Assembly (NCBI GenBank): GCA_943330455.2 | Contig: CALQHT020000004.1 | Coordinates: 1-64,000 of the forward strand | Length of the DNA: 64,000 nt | DNA from: Nitrosovibrio sp. Nv4 | GTDB lineage: Bacteria > Pseudomonadota > Alphaproteobacteria > Acetobacterales > Acetobacteraceae | Reading direction: 5' to 3' | Notes under the pieces: generated by a model | The model's database searches: none | The model's input: only the letters and a program-made list of their open reading frames with translations | What the model was told of the DNA's origin: nothing | Shown here: positions 26,907-36,338 of the stretch, piece after piece | How the letters are laid out: each line of letters opens with the position of its first letter | Numbering within the stretch: position 1 is the first letter of the stretch | Position numbers and translations under genes: made by a program

Positions 26907-28598
26907 ATGACCCATCGCCCGACTATTTACGGCACCCGGCATGCCGTGTCCGCTGGCCACTATCTGGCGGCCTCGGCGGCGTTTTCCATTCTGGAATCGG
27001 GCGGCAACGCCATTGACGCCGGCTGCGCGGCCGGTATCGCCCTGGGGGTTCTGCAACCCGATCTGGTGAACTTCGCCGGGGTCGCCCCCATCATGATCAG
27101 GCTGGCCGACGGCTCGGTCGAAAGCATCGCCGGTCTTGGTTGGTGGCCGAAATCGCTGCCCGCCGATCTTTTCATGCGAGAGCATGGCGGCAAGATCCCG
27201 GACGGCGTGTTGCGCACGGTCGTGCCCGCGGCACCGGATGCATGGATCACGGCGTTGCGTCGCCACGGCACGATGCGGTTCGCCGATGTCGCCGCCCCGG
27301 CGATCCGGTTCGCCGCGGAAGGGTTCTCGGTTTACCCGCTACTGGTCACCTCCATCGCGTCGCACGAGCATGAGTACCGCCGCTGGGCGTCCAACACGGC
27401 GGTCTTCCTGCCGAACGGACGCGTGCCACGCGCCGGCGAGAAACTGGTCCAGGCCGATCTCGCCCGCACTATGCAATTCATGGCTGACCAGGATCGGGCG
27501 GCTGGTCCAGACCGTATGGCCGGCCTGGATGCCGCGCATCACGCCTTTTATCGCGGCGACATCGCGCGGGAGATCGTGAAGTATCAGCGCCAGGAGGGTG
27601 GTTACCTATCCATGGACGATCTGGCGGAATACCGATCGGCCATCGAACCCGTCGTCCGCCGCAACTGGCGGGGCCATGAGTTGATCACCTGCGGCCCGTG
27701 GTGCCAGGGGCCGGCCCTGCAACAAGCGTTGGCTCTGGTGGAGCGGGTTGGCATCGACGGACTGGCGCATAATTCCGCCGATTACCTGCATCGGATTGTC
27801 GAGTGCCTGAATCTGGCACTGGCCGACCGGGAGCATTTCTTCGGCGACCCACGCTTCGTGGACGTGCCGATCGATCACCTGCTCGATCCGGCGACGATCG
27901 CCCGTCGTGCGGCGGCGGTGCGCGATGACCGGGCGTTTGGGGAGATGCCGGCGCCGCTCGACCTGCCGAACCGATCCTATCTGGCCAGCGAGCGGGAGTT
28001 GCCGAAAGTCGAGGCCGATACGTCCTATTGCTGCGTCGTCGATCGCTGGGGCAACGCGTTCAGCGCCACGCCATCGGATGGGTCCGGGAATGTGCCGGTG
28101 GTTCCGGGGCTGGGTATCACTCCATCCGGCCGCGGCAGTCAGAGCCGGCCGGACCCGCGTCACCCGGCGGGGGTTGCGCCCGGCAAGCGGCCTCGGTTGA
28201 CGCCGAATCCCGCCATGCTGGTCACCGACAAGGGCGGAGTCATGCCGTTCGGCACACCGGGCGGAGACGTGCAGACCCAGGCGATGCTGCAGGTGCTGCT
28301 GAACGTCATGCATTTCGGCATGGATCCGCAGACCGCGATCGAGGCGCCGCGGGTGGCGTCCTACTCCTTCCCATCGTCGTTCGCGCCGTTCGAGTATTTC
28401 CCCGGCCGGTTGGCCGTCGAAGGGCGCATTCCGCAGGCGGTGCGCGACGATCTGGCCGCGCGCGGGCACGAGATCCAGACTTGGCCCGAATGGACTTGGC
28501 TGGCGGGGTCGGTTGAAGCGATCCTGACCGATCCGGAAACCGGCATGATAGGGGCGGGGGCCGATCCGCGCCGGCCGGCCTACGCAATCGCGATCTGA
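26907..28598 (+). CDS. Gamma-glutamyltransferase-family Ntn hydrolase
   Basis: A 563-residue member of the GGT family, which matures by self-cleavage at a catalytic Thr. That residue is Thr372 in EADTSYCCVVDRWGNAFSAT, matching THYSVVD of E. coli GGT. Glycine-rich SGGNAIDAGCAAGIALG sits near the N-terminus and the pocket motif GGDVQTQAMLQ near the C-terminus. The ATG at 26907 has GGGGAG upstream and no signal peptide, so it is probably cytoplasmic, unlike classical periplasmic GGT. Cephalosporin acylase-like and oxamate amidohydrolase-like members share this build, so the substrate is open. Neighbours give no hint. Confidence 0.85.
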   Translation: MTHRPTIYGTRHAVSAGHYLAASAAFSILESGGNAIDAGCAAGIALGVLQPDLVNFAGVAPIMIRLADGSVESIAGLGWWPKSLPADLFMREHGGKIPDGVLRTVVPAAPDAWITALRRHGTMRFADVAAPAIRFAAEGFSVYPLLVTSIASHEHEYRRWASNTAVFLPNGRVPRAGEKLVQADLARTMQFMADQDRAAGPDRMAGLDAAHHAFYRGDIAREIVKYQRQEGGYLSMDDLAEYRSAIEPVVRRNWRGHELITCGPWCQGPALQQALALVERVGIDGLAHNSADYLHRIVECLNLALADREHFFGDPRFVDVPIDHLLDPATIARRAAAVRDDRAFGEMPAPLDLPNRSYLASERELPKVEADTSYCCVVDRWGNAFSATPSDGSGNVPVVPGLGITPSGRGSQSRPDPRHPAGVAPGKRPRLTPNPAMLVTDKGGVMPFGTPGGDVQTQAMLQVLLNVMHFGMDPQTAIEAPRVASYSFPSSFAPFEYFPGRLAVEGRIPQAVRDDLAARGHEIQTWPEWTWLAGSVEAILTDPETGMIGAGADPRRPAYAIAI

Positions 28599-28714
28599 TG
28601 CCAGATCCGATCCAGCGCCGGGGTCGCCAAATCCGTGCGACGTTGGTTGGAAGCGCGTCTGGTTGAGGCGCATTTTCCAGCCGCGTCCCGCCGTGTGATG
28701 GCGTATAAGGCCTG

Positions 28715-30805
28715 ATGCGTCCTGACCTCGCGATCGCCGCGCTCCGCTTCGACCCCATGCTGCCGGTATGGGCGCTCGCGGCGCTGGGCGGGTTGGCCCT
28801 GTTCGTCGTGGCCCTTGGATTCTGGCGGCGCGCGCGGGGTACGACGGCCCGCTTGGCGGCGTTTGCCGTGTTGCTGGTGTGGCTTTCCGGCCCGCGCTTG
28901 GTGCGCGAAACGCGAGAGGCGCTGTCGGATATCGGTCTTGTGGTGATCGACCAGTCCGCCTCCATGCTGGTCGGTGACCGGGCGCGACTGGCGGATGTCG
29001 CTCGCACCGCAATTGTCGAGCAGGCCGGGCGCCACAAGGACCTGGAATTGCGTGTGTTGACGGTTCCGGAAAGCGGCAATGCGGGCACGCGCCTGTTTAC
29101 CGAGATCGAGCGGGCGCTGGCGGATATCCCGCGGTCTCGATTGGCCGGGACGATCGTCATCACCGACGGGCAGGCGCACGATGTCCCGGAAACCGCGCCT
29201 GGCGGCATGCCGCTGCACGTCTTGGTGCCCGCCCGGGCCGAGGAGACCGACCGCCGCCTGCGCGTGATCGAGGCGCCGGGCTACGGCATCGTGGGCAAAT
29301 CGGTGACTCTGCGAGTTGCCATCGACGATCTCGGCGTCACCGCGCGCAACGCGTCGGCGACCTTGACCGTGCGCCGGGACGGCGACCCGCCCCGGATCGA
29401 AAGTGTCCCGGTTGGGCGCGAACAGCGGATCGAAATCCCGATCACCCGCGCCGGACCCACCGTGGTGGAGATGTCCGCCAGCCCATTGTCCGGAGAGGTG
29501 TCCGGCCTGAACAACCGCGCCGTGGTCGAAATCAACGGGGTGCGTGAACGCCTGCGGGTCCTGCTGGTCTCTGGCGAACCGCATCCGGGCGAGCGCACCT
29601 GGCGTCGTCTGCTGAAGGCGGACCCGTCCGTCGATCTGGTGCATTTCACCATCCTGCGCCCGCCCGAAAAGGACGACCTGACGCCGCTGAACGAGTTGGC
29701 GCTGATCGCCTTTCCGGTGCGGGAGTTGTTTCAGGACAAGATCGGTGAGTTCGACCTGATCATCCTGGATCGTTTCCAGAATCGCGGCCTGCTGCCGCAA
29801 CCCTATCTGCTGAATATTGCCAACCGGGTGCGCCAGGGCGGCGCTCTGCTGTTGAGCGTCGGACCGGAGTATTCCGGCAGTACCAGCCTGGCGGCGACGC
29901 CCCTGGGCCAGGTGCTGCCCGGCGCGCCGGTGCGCTTCAACGCCGTGGTTGACGGAAAATTCCGGCCGGCGGTCAGCGACCTGGGGCTGCGGCATCCGGT
30001 CACCGAGGGGCTGACTGGTGCCAATGCCGACCCGACGCGCGCCGCCACATGGGGGGCCTGGTATCGCCGCATCCAGACCGGACAGGTGCGTGGCGACGTT
30101 CTGATGGAAAGCCCGGACGGCCAACCGCTGCTGGCCTTGGATCGTGTCGGCCAGGGTCGAACCGCGTTGTTGCTGTCGGATCAGATATGGCTGTGGTCGC
30201 GTGGTCACGAAGGGGGTGGGCCGCAGGCCGAACTGCTCCGCCGGATCGCGCATTGGCTGATGCGGGAGCCGGAGCTTGAGGAAAATGCTCTGACCGCGCA
30301 CGTGACCGAAGGGCGGCTCTCCATCGTCAGGCGTTCGATCGAGGCTGCCACCGCCGTCTCTGTGACCATCACCGATCCGGACGGCAAGATTCAGAGCTCG
30401 ACATTGCGGGAAGTATCGCCTGGACGCGCCACACTTGTGTTGCCGGTGACGACCCCCGGGGTATGGCAGGTCTCGGACGGCACGCGTTCGGCCTATGCCG
30501 CGGCCGGCGCGGCGAATCCGCCGGAGTTGTCGGACCTTCGGGCGACCGCAACGGTGCTGAACCGCGTGGTTCGCGCGTCGGGCGGGAGCGTTCATTGGCT
30601 GGGGCGGGTCGGTGAGCCCCAGATACCGGAACTGCGTCGGACCGAGATGGGCCGAGCGGCGTCGGGCGGGTCATGGGTCGGGTTGGAACGGAAAAAGGAT
30701 CACGTTGTGACCGGCGTGGCGTCTTTGGCGCTGCTGCCGGCTTGGGCGTCCTTGCCGCTGATGCTGGCGTTGCTGGTGTTCGCCTGGCGCCGTGAGGGTC
30801 ATTGA
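28715..30805 (+). CDS. Membrane protein with VWA-like and GATase1-like regions
   Basis: A 696-residue inner-membrane protein. Two N-terminal helices (about 17-38 and 45-62) are followed by a VWA-like segment with VIDQSASM (D79-x-S81-x-S83, MIDAS-like), a beta-rich region and a large alpha/beta domain resembling class I amidotransferases (RVLLVSGEPHPGERTWR to LLLSVGPEYSG). A final helix (about 670-690) closes the protein. This organisation is typical of proteins encoded beside MoxR ATPase/DUF58/DUF4159 clusters, but no such genes are beside this one. The role is unknown. An AAGG lies four bases before the ATG. Confidence 0.7.
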   Translation: MRPDLAIAALRFDPMLPVWALAALGGLALFVVALGFWRRARGTTARLAAFAVLLVWLSGPRLVRETREALSDIGLVVIDQSASMLVGDRARLADVARTAIVEQAGRHKDLELRVLTVPESGNAGTRLFTEIERALADIPRSRLAGTIVITDGQAHDVPETAPGGMPLHVLVPARAEETDRRLRVIEAPGYGIVGKSVTLRVAIDDLGVTARNASATLTVRRDGDPPRIESVPVGREQRIEIPITRAGPTVVEMSASPLSGEVSGLNNRAVVEINGVRERLRVLLVSGEPHPGERTWRRLLKADPSVDLVHFTILRPPEKDDLTPLNELALIAFPVRELFQDKIGEFDLIILDRFQNRGLLPQPYLLNIANRVRQGGALLLSVGPEYSGSTSLAATPLGQVLPGAPVRFNAVVDGKFRPAVSDLGLRHPVTEGLTGANADPTRAATWGAWYRRIQTGQVRGDVLMESPDGQPLLALDRVGQGRTALLLSDQIWLWSRGHEGGGPQAELLRRIAHWLMREPELEENALTAHVTEGRLSIVRRSIEAATAVSVTITDPDGKIQSSTLREVSPGRATLVLPVTTPGVWQVSDGTRSAYAAAGAANPPELSDLRATATVLNRVVRASGGSVHWLGRVGEPQIPELRRTEMGRAASGGSWVGLERKKDHVVTGVASLALLPAWASLPLMLALLVFAWRREGH

Positions 30806-30922
30806 CGGCAGGGTCTGTAAGCCCGATTCGCCAGCGAGATCGACGCAATTTCCTGGGTGTCGCAACGAACCGTCGGCCCGAGCAGGCCTGATTGGCCTGT
30901 CCGCATCGGAACCCACAAAAAA

Positions 30923-30946
30923 GGCGGCGCCCGATCGGACGCCGCC
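30923..30946 (-). terminator. Intrinsic terminator of the peroxiredoxin gene
   Basis: On the minus strand GGCGGCG and CGCCGCC form a stem with a 10-base loop, followed directly by TTTTTT and then GTGGG. This is a textbook Rho-independent terminator about 20 bases past the peroxiredoxin stop. In the other direction the stem could also end the membrane-protein transcript. Confidence 0.85.
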
Positions 30947-30968
30947 GTTTCCGTGACCGTAGACTGGA

Positions 30969-31451
30969 TTACAGCGCGGAGATGATGGCCTCGGCCTTGC
31001 TGACTTCGAAGCCACCAGGGGCCTCGACGCCCAGATGCGTCACCTTGCCATCGACCGCGACCAGGGCATAACGCTGGCTGCGCCAACCCATGCCGCGCGC
31101 ATTCAGGTCCAGCTCCAGGCCAATGGCCTTGGCGAAGGCCGCCGCGCCATCGGCAAGCATTTCGACCTTGCCGCTGGTGCCCTGGTCCTTGCCCCATGCG
31201 CCCATGACAAACGCGTCATTGACCGAGATGCATGCGATGGTGTCGACGCCCTTCGCCTTGATCGCGTCGGCGTTCTGCACGAAGCCCGGCAGATGCTTGG
31301 CGCTGCAGGTGGGGGTGAAGGCGCCCGGAACGGCGAACAGCACCACCTTCTTGCCCTTGAAGATATCGTCCGTGGAGGTCTCCTTTGGCCCATCGGCCGT
31401 TGCGACCATCAGCTTCATCGACGGAATTGTGTCACCGACCTTGATCGTCAT
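30969..31451 (-). CDS. Peroxiredoxin, Prx5 (AhpE/PrxII-like) type
   Basis: A 160-residue thiol peroxidase that reduces hydroperoxides. The peroxidatic Cys is C49 in VPGAFTPTCSAKHLPGF, the PrxV signature. A second Cys in ACISVNDAF is present as in relatives. The longer frame begins six residues earlier (MGSKNS), but MTIKVGD matches family starts and has GGGGAG ten bases upstream, so 31451 is used. No OxyR or glutaredoxin gene is adjacent. A strong terminator follows. Confidence 0.95.
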   Translation of the reverse strand: MTIKVGDTIPSMKLMVATADGPKETSTDDIFKGKKVVLFAVPGAFTPTCSAKHLPGFVQNADAIKAKGVDTIACISVNDAFVMGAWGKDQGTSGKVEMLADGAAAFAKAIGLELDLNARGMGWRSQRYALVAVDGKVTHLGVEAPGGFEVSKAEAIISAL

Positions 31452-31569
31452 GGAATTCTTGCTCCCCATTGGGTGTCTCGTGGGCCTGCCGAGGTGGGCA
31501 GTGACGGACTCCTAGCTGGCCTTGGGGCCGGTGTCACGCCGGGGGTGTCGATCGTCGTACCCCCGGTGC

Positions 31570-32742
31570 TCACTTCAATGCCCGCAGCCTGGCTGGGACC
31601 TCGGCGATCGCCTCCATGTCGACATTCGCAAAGGCCAGCCGTAGATGTCTCTCCTGGCCGGGGCCGAAGAACGGTCCGGCGAGCGACAGCAATCCGCACT
31701 CGGTCGCCAAGGCTTCTCCCACCGCCAGCGCGTCGCGTTCCCCCTCGGGGATTCGGATGTAGGCGAAGTAGGTGCCGAGCGCGTCGATGTGCCAGTTTTG
31801 GAGCTGGCCGACACCGTCGCGGAAGACGCGGGCACGTTCGGCGATGATCGCGCGGTTTCCGGCCTTCCACGCATGCAGATTGTCGACCGCCCAGGTCAGC
31901 CCTGGCAGAGGGCCACGCGGCGGGCAGATCTGCATCGTATCCAGCACCTTGTTCAGTTCCACCCGCACCCGAGGCCCGCAAACCATCGCCCCGACCCGGT
32001 GTCCGGCCACGCAATAGGCCTTCGAGAACGAGTAAAGATGGATGACCCCATCCCGCCACTCCGGGTCCTGGAACAACCCATGCGGGGGCCGTGCGGTGTC
32101 CGGCAGAAAATCCCGGTAGGATTCATCGACGATCAGCCAGATGCCGCGTTGCCGGCACAGGGACGCGAACCGAGCAATCACGTCGGGCGGATAGACCGCC
32201 CCAGTCGGATTATTGGGACTGATCAGCACCACGGCGCGGGTCCGATCCGTCATCAGTGCCGCCGCCCGCCCCGGATCCGGCACAAACCCATCCTCCGCTC
32301 GGCAGGGCAGCGGCAGCGCTTCCAACCCCTGCATCGTCAGTGCCATGGCGTTGTTGAAGTACCAGGGCACCGGCAGCATCACCTGATCGCCAACGCCGCA
32401 CAGAACGGTCATCGCCATGGTGAACGCCAGATTCGCGCCGGCGGTGATGGCCACGTCGGCCGCATCCAGATCGGCGCGATAGACTCGATTGATGTCGGCG
32501 GCCAGGGTCGCTCGTAGCGCCTCATCCCCGTCGATCGTGCCGTAGCGGGCTTGCACCGGCGATGCCGCCCCTTCGGCCAAACGCGCCGCGAGATCTGGGT
32601 GCGTCGGATAGCCCGGCACCGCCTGCGTCAGGTCAATAATCGGACCGGCACGCCCGTCATAGCGGTTGGCCCAGGCCTTGGCCGTGGGGATGGGAGCCGC
32701 GAAGGTCGCGCGAATACGGGGGGAGAGCGGAGGGGCTGTCAT
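31570..32742 (-). CDS. PLP-dependent aminotransferase, fold type I
   Basis: A 390-residue class I/II aminotransferase. [10 protein letters not shown] carries Asn177, VDESYRDF carries Asp206 and Tyr209, and the PLP Lys is K241 in [15 protein letters not shown]. The final [11 protein letters not shown] carries the substrate carboxylate Arg. The closest type is the aspartate/aromatic-like group without a clear specificity. It reads away from argG, with about 110 bases between them, and is followed after 118 bases by the peroxiredoxin. Confidence 0.88.
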   Translation of the reverse strand: MTAPPLSPRIRATFAAPIPTAKAWANRYDGRAGPIIDLTQAVPGYPTHPDLAARLAEGAASPVQARYGTIDGDEALRATLAADINRVYRADLDAADVAITAGANLAFTMAMTVLCGVGDQVMLPVPWYFNNAMALTMQGLEALPLPCRAEDGFVPDPGRAAALMTDRTRAVVLISPNNPTGAVYPPDVIARFASLCRQRGIWLIVDESYRDFLPDTARPPHGLFQDPEWRDGVIHLYSFSKAYCVAGHRVGAMVCGPRVRVELNKVLDTMQICPPRGPLPGLTWAVDNLHAWKAGNRAIIAERARVFRDGVGQLQNWHIDALGTYFAYIRIPEGERDALAVGEALATECGLLSLAGPFFGPGQERHLRLAFANVDMEAIAEVPARLRALK

Positions 32743-32852
32743 CGGCGCAGTTTGCGTGGATATCGGCCGGTCGGGAAGGCCCTTACCGACGCTTGATATT
32801 GCCTCCCCTTCGCCACGGCGCTACTCCCCCGGGCGTCGAGGAGTTTGCCCGC

Positions 32853-34082
32853 ATGCGCGTCAAGGATGTGAAGAAAGTGGTTCTCGCCTATTCGGGCGGG
32901 CTGGACACCAGCGTGATCCTGCGTTGGCTGCAAACCACCTACCAGTGTGAGGTCGTGACCTTCACCGCCGATCTCGGCCAGGGCGAGGAGCTTGGGCCGG
33001 CGCGCCAGAAAGCGGAAATGTTCGGCGTGAAGGAGATCTTCGTCGACGATCTGCGCGAGACCTTCGTGAAGGACTTCGTCTTTCCGATGTTCCGCGCCAA
33101 CGCGTTGTATGAGGGCCAGTATCTGCTGGGCACCTCCATCGCGCGCCCGTTGATCGCTCAGCGCCAGATCGAGATCGCCGAGATGGTCGGTGCCGACGCC
33201 GTGGCACATGGTGCGACCGGCAAGGGCAACGACCAGGTGCGGTTCGAGCTGTCCTATTACGCCCTGAAGCCCGACATCAAGATCATCGCGCCCTGGCGGG
33301 AATGGGACCTGACCAGCCGCACGACCTTGATCGAGTTTGCCGAGACGCATCAGATCCCCATCGCCAAGGACAAGCGTGGCGAGGCGCCGTTCAGCGTCGA
33401 TGCCAATCTGTTGCACTCGTCGTCCGAGGGCAAAATTCTGGAAGACCCGGCGGTGGAGGCGGATGAAATCGTCTATCAGCGCACGATCCGGCCGGAAGAT
33501 GCGCCCGACAAGGCAACTGTCATCTCGATGGATTTCGAGCATGGCGACCCGGTGGCGATCGACGGGGTGCGGCTGTCCCCGGCCGCTCTGCTGACCCGGT
33601 TGAACGAGCTGGGCAAGGCAAACGGCATCGGCCGGCTGGATCTGGTGGAGAACCGGTTCGTCGGCATGAAGTCGCGCGGCGTCTATGAAACGCCAGGTGG
33701 CACCATCCTGTTGCTGGCCCATCGGTCGATGGAAAGCATCACCCTGGATCGCGAGGCGGGGCATCTGAAGGACAGCCTGATGCCGCGCTACTCGGAGCTG
33801 ATCTACAACGGATTCTGGTTCAGCCCGGAGCGGCGGATGCTGCAGGCGTTGATCGATGAAAGCCAGAAGAGCGTCAGCGGCCGCGTGCGGTTGAAACTCT
33901 ACAAAGGCAACGTCACCTGCATCGGCCGTGAGTCGCCGCATAGCCTTTATGACACACGGGTCGTGACGTTCGAGGATGACCAGGGTGCCTATGACCAGGT
34001 CGATGCCCAAGGCTTCATCAAGCTGAACGCGCTGCGGCTGCGGCTGGGCGCGATGGTCGGGCGTCGCGGCGGGACGTTGTAG
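32853..34082 (+). CDS. argG: Argininosuccinate synthase
   Basis: Joins citrulline and aspartate with ATP in the penultimate step of arginine synthesis. The 409-residue length is typical. [12 protein letters not shown] is the ATP P-loop. [13 protein letters not shown] is the citrulline/aspartate site, with [16 protein letters not shown] between them. An upstream in-frame Met at 32793 adds 20 unlike residues. The ATG at 32853 with GAGGAG upstream is preferred. It is isolated from argD-argF, about 10 kb away, and faces hyfI across a long palindrome. Confidence 0.97.
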   Translation: MRVKDVKKVVLAYSGGLDTSVILRWLQTTYQCEVVTFTADLGQGEELGPARQKAEMFGVKEIFVDDLRETFVKDFVFPMFRANALYEGQYLLGTSIARPLIAQRQIEIAEMVGADAVAHGATGKGNDQVRFELSYYALKPDIKIIAPWREWDLTSRTTLIEFAETHQIPIAKDKRGEAPFSVDANLLHSSSEGKILEDPAVEADEIVYQRTIRPEDAPDKATVISMDFEHGDPVAIDGVRLSPAALLTRLNELGKANGIGRLDLVENRFVGMKSRGVYETPGGTILLLAHRSMESITLDREAGHLKDSLMPRYSELIYNGFWFSPERRMLQALIDESQKSVSGRVRLKLYKGNVTCIGRESPHSLYDTRVVTFEDDQGAYDQVDAQGFIKLNALRLRLGAMVGRRGGTL

Positions 34083-34104
34083 GCGGGGCTACGGAAGGAA
34101 GACC

Positions 34105-34331
34105 TCGGGGCTCCGCCCCGAACCCCGCGAGGGGCTTTGCCCCCTCGACCCCCACCAAGGCTGGGCCTTGGATGCCATTTGTTGGGTCGGGGACGAAAGG
34201 GGGCCGACACGGACGCTGAAACGCCAGGGTCGGCCCCCTTTCGCCCCTGACCCAATGGATCGCGGTCCAGGGGCCGCAGCCCCTGGTGGGTTCGAAGGGC
34301 GAAGCCCTCGCGGGGTTTGGGGCGGAGCTCC
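34105..34331. repeat. Fold-back of about 225 bases between argG and hyfI
   Basis: GGGGCTCCGCCCC at the left and GGGGCGGAGCTCC at the right are inverted copies, as are CCGCGAGGGGCTTTGCCCC and GGGCGAAGCCCTCGCGG. Near the axis GGACGAAAGGGGGCCGAC mirrors GTCGGCCCCCTTTCGCCCC with about 20 bases of loop. The arms are imperfect. The family differs from the GTCATTGCC palindromes and could terminate both convergent transcripts. Confidence 0.8.
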
Positions 34332-34345
34332 AAGGCTTTCCTTCA

Positions 34346-34846
34346 TCACCCAAGCAACGTCAGCAACCCCTGCAACAACTGCGTCGGCGTCGGCGGACAG
34401 CCGCGGATTACCAAGTCGACCGGCACGACGGCGGACACGCCGCCCACCACGGCATAGCTCCCGGCGAATACGCCCGCATCGGCGCCGCAATCTCCCACGG
34501 CGACCACCCATTTCGGATCGGGCGTGGCCTGCCAGGTTCGTTCCAGCGCTTCCCGCATGTTCTTGGTCACGGGCCCGGTGACCAGCAGCACGTCGGCGTG
34601 CCGGGGCGACGCGACAAAGTGCAGACCGAACCGCTCCAGGTCATGGAACGCGTTGTTCAGGGCATGGATTTCCAATTCGCACCCATTGCAGGACCCGGCA
34701 TCCACCTGGCGGATCGCGAGGCTTCGCCCCAGCCTGCGGCGAGCGGTCGCGTCCAGGGTCGCCGCCAGCTTGGCCAGGTCCGGGTCGATGTCCGGTTTGG
34801 ACTCGGTCAGCGGCCGCCTCAGACCTTCCAGCAGATGTCTCAGCAT
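34346..34846 (-). CDS. hyfI: HyfI/NuoB-like Fe-S small subunit
   Basis: A 166-residue homologue of NuoB/HycG/HyfI that carries the proximal [4Fe-4S] cluster in complex I and group-4 hydrogenases. All four expected ligands are present: Cys53 and Cys56 in CNGCELE, Cys120 in VGDCGADAG, and Cys150 in RGCPPTPTQLL. It is the last gene of the operon, seven bases after hyfG. With the neighbouring subunit lacking metal cysteines, this protein could still pass electrons from an unknown donor. Confidence 0.93.
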   Translation of the reverse strand: MLRHLLEGLRRPLTESKPDIDPDLAKLAATLDATARRRLGRSLAIRQVDAGSCNGCELEIHALNNAFHDLERFGLHFVASPRHADVLLVTGPVTKNMREALERTWQATPDPKWVVAVGDCGADAGVFAGSYAVVGGVSAVVPVDLVIRGCPPTPTQLLQGLLTLLG

Positions 34847-34853
34847 GGGGTGG

Positions 34854-36338
34854 TCACAGGTCGTGTCCCGAGTAGGAGCAGTTGAAGCTCTTGTTGCATA
34901 ACGGAAAATCCGCGACGATGTTGCCCTCGATCACCGCTTCCAGCAGGGGCCACTGGAACCAGGACGCGTCGCGCGCGTGACAGCGTTCGACCACCCCGCC
35001 GACGATGCGCAGCCAGATCAGCAGATCGCCACGGAAGGCCTCGACCAGGGCGATGCCTTCTCCGGCCGCGCCGGTCGGGTCGAACGGGGTCACGGTGTCT
35101 CCGGGTGGCAGACCTTTCAGCAACTGGTCCAGCATCGAGAGGCTTTGCGTGATTTCCTCGATCCGGATCCAGACGCGAGCATTGACGTCGCCATCGCTCC
35201 GCACCGGCACGGTAAACGCCAGCGTGTCATACGGCGCGTATCCCGGTGAACGGCGAGCGTCGAAATCCCGGCCGGATGCGCGACCGACATAGCCGCCGGC
35301 ACCGAACCGGCGCGCGAGATCAGGTTTCAGGTAGCCGGTGGTGACCGTGCGATCCTGCAGGGACGCCATGTTGTCGTACAACGAAACCAGTGGCGGGAAA
35401 CGGGCGCCGATTTCCGCCAACAGGTCCCGGATCAGGCCCACCCGATCCGGGTCCAGGTCTGCGTCCACGCCGCCGGGCACGATCCGATCCATCATCAACC
35501 TGTGGCCGAAACAGACGTTGGCGCAGCGTAAAACCCGCTCCCGCAGCACGGCACAATGCGCCAGCATGATGCTGAAGGAGGCGTCGTTGCAGATCGCCCC
35601 GAAATCCCCGAGATGATTGGCGATGCGTTCCATCTCGGCCATGATCGCGCGCAGCCAGACGGCGCGCGGGGGAACCTGGATGCCCAGCGCCGCCTCGACC
35701 GCTTGGCTGAAGGCGAGGCCATAGGCGACGGTGCTGTCGCCGGATATGCGCCCGGCGATGCGGTGTGCCCGAGCGATCGGGGCGCCGGCGAGCAGCCAAT
35801 CGATCCCCTTGTGGACGTAGCCCAGGCGCTGCTCCAACCGCACCACGGTCTCGCCATCGGCGGTAAAGCGAAAATGCCCGGGCTCGATGATGCCGGCATG
35901 CACCGGGCCGACCGGGATCTGATGCAGTCCCTCACCGTCCACTGGCAGGAATTGGTAGGATGCGGCCGGCGGGGTTTCGCCCTCCCAACGGCCATGATCC
36001 AGCCAGGGTCGCGTGTCGGGCAGGCCGATCGGGTTCAATCCGAACAGATCGCGCATCGCCCGCTCCAGCCGGATCGCGGGAGGATGCAGGCGCCCGATCG
36101 ATGGATACACCAGGTCGGCGCACTCTAGGCTCAATACGGCAATGCAGGGATCGGCCTCGCCCAGCAACGCCATGTGCGCCCGTCCGACTTCACCCCAGAC
36201 GCTCAGGAGCGTCACCGTGCCGGCGGCGAGGGCGTCGATGGCGCGTTCCCAGACGACGATATCGACTTCATGTCGCGGCCATGGCGCGGAACCGAAAACC
36301 GGTCGGCCTTGCTTCAGCAGGTCCTGCAAGCCGGTCAT
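34854..36338 (-). CDS. hyfG: HyfG-like fused NuoC/NuoD subunit without Ni-Fe ligands
   Basis: A 494-residue fusion of a NuoC-like domain (about 1-140) and a NuoD/hydrogenase large-subunit domain (about 145-494), as in HycE/HyfG. In hydrogenases the N-terminal CGxC reads as metal ligands. Here the aligned stretch is R-I-A195-G-R-I198-S-G, so both Cys are gone. The C-terminal CxxC is also absent: the tail reads PLCNKSFNCSYSGHDL, where two Cys are five residues apart and follow the Ehr-like KSFNxSYSG pattern. No Ni-Fe site should form, so hydrogenase activity is not expected. The start at 36338 overlaps the hyfF stop as ATGA and is preferred over a Met ten codons upstream. Confidence 0.92.
   Translation of the reverse strand: MTGLQDLLKQGRPVFGSAPWPRHEVDIVVWERAIDALAAGTVTLLSVWGEVGRAHMALLGEADPCIAVLSLECADLVYPSIGRLHPPAIRLERAMRDLFGLNPIGLPDTRPWLDHGRWEGETPPAASYQFLPVDGEGLHQIPVGPVHAGIIEPGHFRFTADGETVVRLEQRLGYVHKGIDWLLAGAPIARAHRIAGRISGDSTVAYGLAFSQAVEAALGIQVPPRAVWLRAIMAEMERIANHLGDFGAICNDASFSIMLAHCAVLRERVLRCANVCFGHRLMMDRIVPGGVDADLDPDRVGLIRDLLAEIGARFPPLVSLYDNMASLQDRTVTTGYLKPDLARRFGAGGYVGRASGRDFDARRSPGYAPYDTLAFTVPVRSDGDVNARVWIRIEEITQSLSMLDQLLKGLPPGDTVTPFDPTGAAGEGIALVEAFRGDLLIWLRIVGGVVERCHARDASWFQWPLLEAVIEGNIVADFPLCNKSFNCSYSGHDL

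Noticed and set aside
28580-30595. Open frame of about 670 codons antisense to the membrane-protein gene
   Set aside because: Composition is Arg/Gly/Gln-rich with no domain. The sense frame has helices, motifs and a ribosome site. Long antisense frames are common at this GC content.
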